DNA of 64,000 nucleotides from Pseudomonadota bacterium. Its GTDB lineage: Bacteria; Pseudomonadota; Alphaproteobacteria; Rhizobiales; Rhizobiaceae. The translations under genes and the position numbers were made by a program. The notes beneath the pieces were generated by a model that did not search any database, had not been told where the DNA came from, and saw only the letters and a program-made list of their open reading frames with translations. Within the stretch, counting starts at the first letter, position 1. Every line of letters starts with the position of its first letter. Below are positions 61,661 through 64,000 of this stretch, one piece after another. The stretch is taken from positions 1 to 64,000 of the forward strand of contig JAEXYH010000075.1 of the NCBI GenBank assembly GCA_023451735.1, in the 5' to 3' direction.

Positions 61661-62599
61661 TTACGCTCCACCTCCCGCAAACCAGACCGGGATGCCGAGG
61701 CGGCGAGCCTTGTCGCTAAGATTGTCGGTAATGCCGTTACCCGGGAAGACGATCAATCCGGCCGGCATGACCGAGAGCATTTCATCATTGCGACGGAAGG
61801 GAGCAGCTTTGGCATGTTTCGTCCAGTTCGGCTTGAAGCTGATCTGTGTCACCTTGCGCGCTTGTGCCCAGCAGGCGGCAATGCGCTCGGCACCTCTCGG
61901 TGATCCACCATGCAACAGAACCATGTCTGAATGTTTGGCGTGGGCTTGATCGAGCTTGGCCCAGATCCAATCGTGGTCGTTGAAGTCCATGCCGCCAGCA
62001 AAGGCAATTTTAGTGCCGGCGGGGATCAGCACCTCCGTCTCGGCCCGTCGGCGGGCCGCCAGAAAATCCCGGCTATCGATCATCGCCGCTGTCATGTTGG
62101 CGTGGCTGACCTTGGAGCCTGTGCGCGGTCTCCAAGCGGAGCCGGTCTGGGCTTCGAAGAGATCGGCAGCGTAGTCGCGCATGAATTCGAAACTGTTGCG
62201 GCGCTCCAGAAGGGTGATGCCCTCGGCGATCAGCCGTTCTAGCTCGACGCTTTTAACCTCGGAGCCGTCCTGCTCACGCTGGCTGGTACGTTGAGCTTCC
62301 TCATTGCGATCGAGTTCACGCTGGATTCGTTCGCCTGAGCGGTGAAACAGATTGACGGTCGACCAGAGCAGGTCTTCGAGATCGGGTTCGAGACGGGTGT
62401 CGCCGAGCATTTCGAAGAAGGCGCCGAAGACCGAAGTAAGACTTGTCTCTACCGCCGGTTCCTCCGGTAAGGGCCTCGGGTCAGGCTCGTCCTGGAAAGG
62501 ACGGTGGCCGTATAGCTGCATCTCGAAGATGACGCGGTCGGTGGGCGAGGATGCATGGCCAGGTACGAAGATGTCGGTTTGGGTCGGAAACAGCTCCAT
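61661..62599 (-). CDS. DUF2493 (YspA-like, SLOG superfamily) protein
   Basis: 312 residues. The C-terminal third has KIAFAGGMDFNDHDWIWAKL, DMVLLHGGSPRGAERIAACW, FKPNWTKHAKAAPFRRNDEM and GLIVFPGNGITDNLSDKARR, the Rossmann-like SLOG/DUF2493 pattern seen on alphaproteobacterial plasmids. The N-terminal 190 residues are helical and unassigned. Start ATG 62599 (MELFPTQTD) follows GGAGATCACG. SLOG domains are proposed nucleotide sensors; a nucleotide-binding role is plausible, and the exact function is not known. Confidence 0.85.
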   Translation of the reverse strand: MELFPTQTDIFVPGHASSPTDRVIFEMQLYGHRPFQDEPDPRPLPEEPAVETSLTSVFGAFFEMLGDTRLEPDLEDLLWSTVNLFHRSGERIQRELDRNEEAQRTSQREQDGSEVKSVELERLIAEGITLLERRNSFEFMRDYAADLFEAQTGSAWRPRTGSKVSHANMTAAMIDSRDFLAARRRAETEVLIPAGTKIAFAGGMDFNDHDWIWAKLDQAHAKHSDMVLLHGGSPRGAERIAACWAQARKVTQISFKPNWTKHAKAAPFRRNDEMLSVMPAGLIVFPGNGITDNLSDKARRLGIPVWFAGGGA

Positions 62600-62923
62600 C
62601 GTGATCTCCATCGGTTATGGTCGCGCTATTGCGACCTGACGGCGATCCCTGGTCACGCCGGGCCGGGCCGGAACCGCAAGCGCAAGCGCTGCGGCCCAGC
62701 GCAGCGCCGGGCGGGGACGAGAAGATTTCTTGAGCCGCGAGGAATGCCGGTCGCGGAGCGTCCGGCAGGGGAAGAAATCTGAGCAACCCGCTGAAGGCTT
62801 GAGCCCAGCGTGATATGGGTCGCCTCTCGGCAGGTTAGCAGACGCGGCCTGGGGTGGGAGATCTAGGAGCGAAACCGACCGATCGATATGACGCCGGCCT
62901 CCCCTCCCCTCGTCTGGCTTGCG
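62600..62923. other. 324-bp GC-rich gap between DUF2493 and Toprim genes
   Basis: No supported gene. Several GC-rich short inverted repeats are present but none has a T-tract. It contains the promoter for the DUF2493 gene. Confidence 0.4.
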
Positions 62924-63985
62924 TTATTGTGGCGGCAGAAACGCGAGTGCATCCTCCGGGGCCAACTGCAGGCGCAGATTGGCGGTAAGCCGATCGGGCC
63001 CAAGCCGACGCAGGTCTTCGTTGAAGTCCCCGAGTTCAGGGCTGAGGACAAGCGGCAGAATGCCGATTGATAGAGCTCTGCGGCTCAAGCCCTCGATCGC
63101 GTGGCGGCCGGCGGCGTCAGCGTCGGCGGCGATGTAGAGGCGATGGCACTCGGCTGGTGGATTGAAGGCGGCCAGATGGTTGGCCGTCAGGGCTGCAACC
63201 ACGGGGATAGCGGGCATCAAGTGTGAGAGCGACAGCATGGTTTCTATACCCTCGCCTGCGATTAAGACCTCTATGGAAGCAAAGGTCTCGGCCGATGACC
63301 CTTTGGTCGGCACACCAAAGCGGACGGCATTGCCGAGAAGCCTGCCGAGCGCGCGGCGCGGGTCCTCTAACTTCGCCTTACCGACGCCGGCAAGACCGAG
63401 CCCTGAGGACAAGTAGGTACGGTGAACGCCGGTGATCACACCCGCCGCATCAGTGACAGCTGCGATCAGGGCTGGGTGGCGCCTGGTCTGGCCGGTTTTG
63501 AGATCGCGATAGAAGCAGTGGGGATGGAAACGCAGGGAGGCGTGCCGAGCCGCACGCAGGATGCCGCGCTTGCGAAGATAGTGATCCGCCAAGGTTTCCT
63601 GCAGGGGCTGGGCGATGGCAAATAGCCGCCTGGCGCGCTCAGTGGCGGACCCGTTCATTGTGACCGATGCCTCTTGGTGCACCACAGGGTCCGGGCGGGG
63701 CGTTCTCAGGAACCGTCGTGCCTCGTCGGCGACGTCCTGGAAATCGACCAAGCCGCAGGTCTCTCGCATGAGATCGAGAAGATCGCCATATTGGCCGGTC
63801 GCCGCATCGGCCCACCTGCCCGCGCGAGCGCCGGTCAATTGCACGTATAGCGATCGGCCTGGATTGTTGCCGGTATCGCCGGCGATCCAGTAGTTTCCGT
63901 GACGACGACCAGCCGAGAGGTAATGCCGGCAGACCGCCTCGGCATCGTGCGCAAGGCGGGCGGATAAATCGGAGGCGACACTCAT
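62924..63985 (-). CDS. Toprim-domain primase-like plasmid protein
   Basis: 353 residues. An N-terminal half with a CHC2-like replacement region (GNYWIAGDTGNNPGRSLYVQ, GDLLDLMRETCGLVDFQDVA) and a C-terminal Toprim: EVLIAGEGIETMLSLSHLMP (catalytic Glu) and RLYIAADADAAGRHAIEGLS (DxD). This matches DUF7146/Toprim_3 proteins encoded next to DUF2493 on alphaproteobacterial plasmids. It probably acts on plasmid or entering single-stranded DNA as a primase-related enzyme. The ATG is at 63985, close to the right edge, and GGGAGCGCGGCC precedes it. Confidence 0.85.
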   Translation of the reverse strand: MSVASDLSARLAHDAEAVCRHYLSAGRRHGNYWIAGDTGNNPGRSLYVQLTGARAGRWADAATGQYGDLLDLMRETCGLVDFQDVADEARRFLRTPRPDPVVHQEASVTMNGSATERARRLFAIAQPLQETLADHYLRKRGILRAARHASLRFHPHCFYRDLKTGQTRRHPALIAAVTDAAGVITGVHRTYLSSGLGLAGVGKAKLEDPRRALGRLLGNAVRFGVPTKGSSAETFASIEVLIAGEGIETMLSLSHLMPAIPVVAALTANHLAAFNPPAECHRLYIAADADAAGRHAIEGLSRRALSIGILPLVLSPELGDFNEDLRRLGPDRLTANLRLQLAPEDALAFLPPQ

Positions 63986-64000
63986 GGCCGCGCTCCCTCA

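Noticed and set aside
62924..63985. Plasmid replication initiator
   Set aside because: The Toprim protein matches accessory primase-like proteins, not RepA/RepC; no repABC genes are in the window.

Overview
This window looks like a Rhizobiaceae (Agrobacterium/Rhizobium) replicon, either a large plasmid or a chromosomal segment carrying a conjugative element. The signs are three SyrB-like coiled-coil proteins, an alpha-r14 (NfeR1-type) small RNA, a VirB/VirD4 secretion system with VirC-like partners, and DUF736, DUF2493 and Toprim proteins typical of alphaproteobacterial plasmids. I found no rRNA, no convincing tRNA, no CRISPR array, no insertion sequence and no replication initiator, so plasmid versus integrated element cannot be settled from this window.

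Left part (1-24.8 kb). The 5' end of a glmS-type gene lies at the left edge. Next comes a surface-polysaccharide block (Stealth phosphotransferase, family 2 glycosyltransferase, KpsC/KpsS-like transferase), then dinB, the sRNA and a DEDDh exonuclease. The three SyrB-like genes, several small unknown proteins, a RES-domain protein and a PAS-PAS-GGDEF protein follow. A tight leftward operon for polar amino-acid uptake (ATPase, two permeases, alanine-racemase-like enzyme, binding protein) lies downstream of an XRE/AraC regulator pair. A second AraC regulator sits with an MFS exporter and a divergent methyltransferase-like gene, followed by a degenerate HAD-like protein.

Transfer region (24.8-51.4 kb). 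A VirD2-like relaxase, a small accessory protein, VirC2-like and VirC1-like proteins and a membrane protein form one leftward block. A rightward block encodes exported SNase-fold and other periplasmic proteins, a small XRE regulator (opposite strand) and a 452-residue unknown protein. hipB is intact but hipA is wrecked. The leftward secretion cluster reads virB1-B2-B3-B4-(second transglycosylase, frameshifted)-B5-B7-like-B6-B8-B9-B10-B11-virD4. Four copies of one palindromic promoter/operator motif lie only upstream of the leftward transfer transcripts. A candidate oriT, with a 22-bp perfect palindrome and a VirD2/RP4-like nic core, lies at 51.3-51.4 kb.

Right part (51.4-64 kb). Plasmid maintenance-type genes (WGR, HU, DUF736) are followed by metabolic cargo (CynX-like MFS, DUF2000, Lrp, LysR with an amber stop, SDR with a frameshift). 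Then comes the most striking locus: a leucyl-tRNA synthetase of non-alphaproteobacterial type behind a complete leucine attenuator, with a leader peptide carrying three consecutive Leu codons, mutually exclusive hairpins and a terminator. An accessory LeuRS in this family of bacteria recalls AgnB2, the agrocin 84 immunity enzyme. DUF2493 and Toprim genes close the window.
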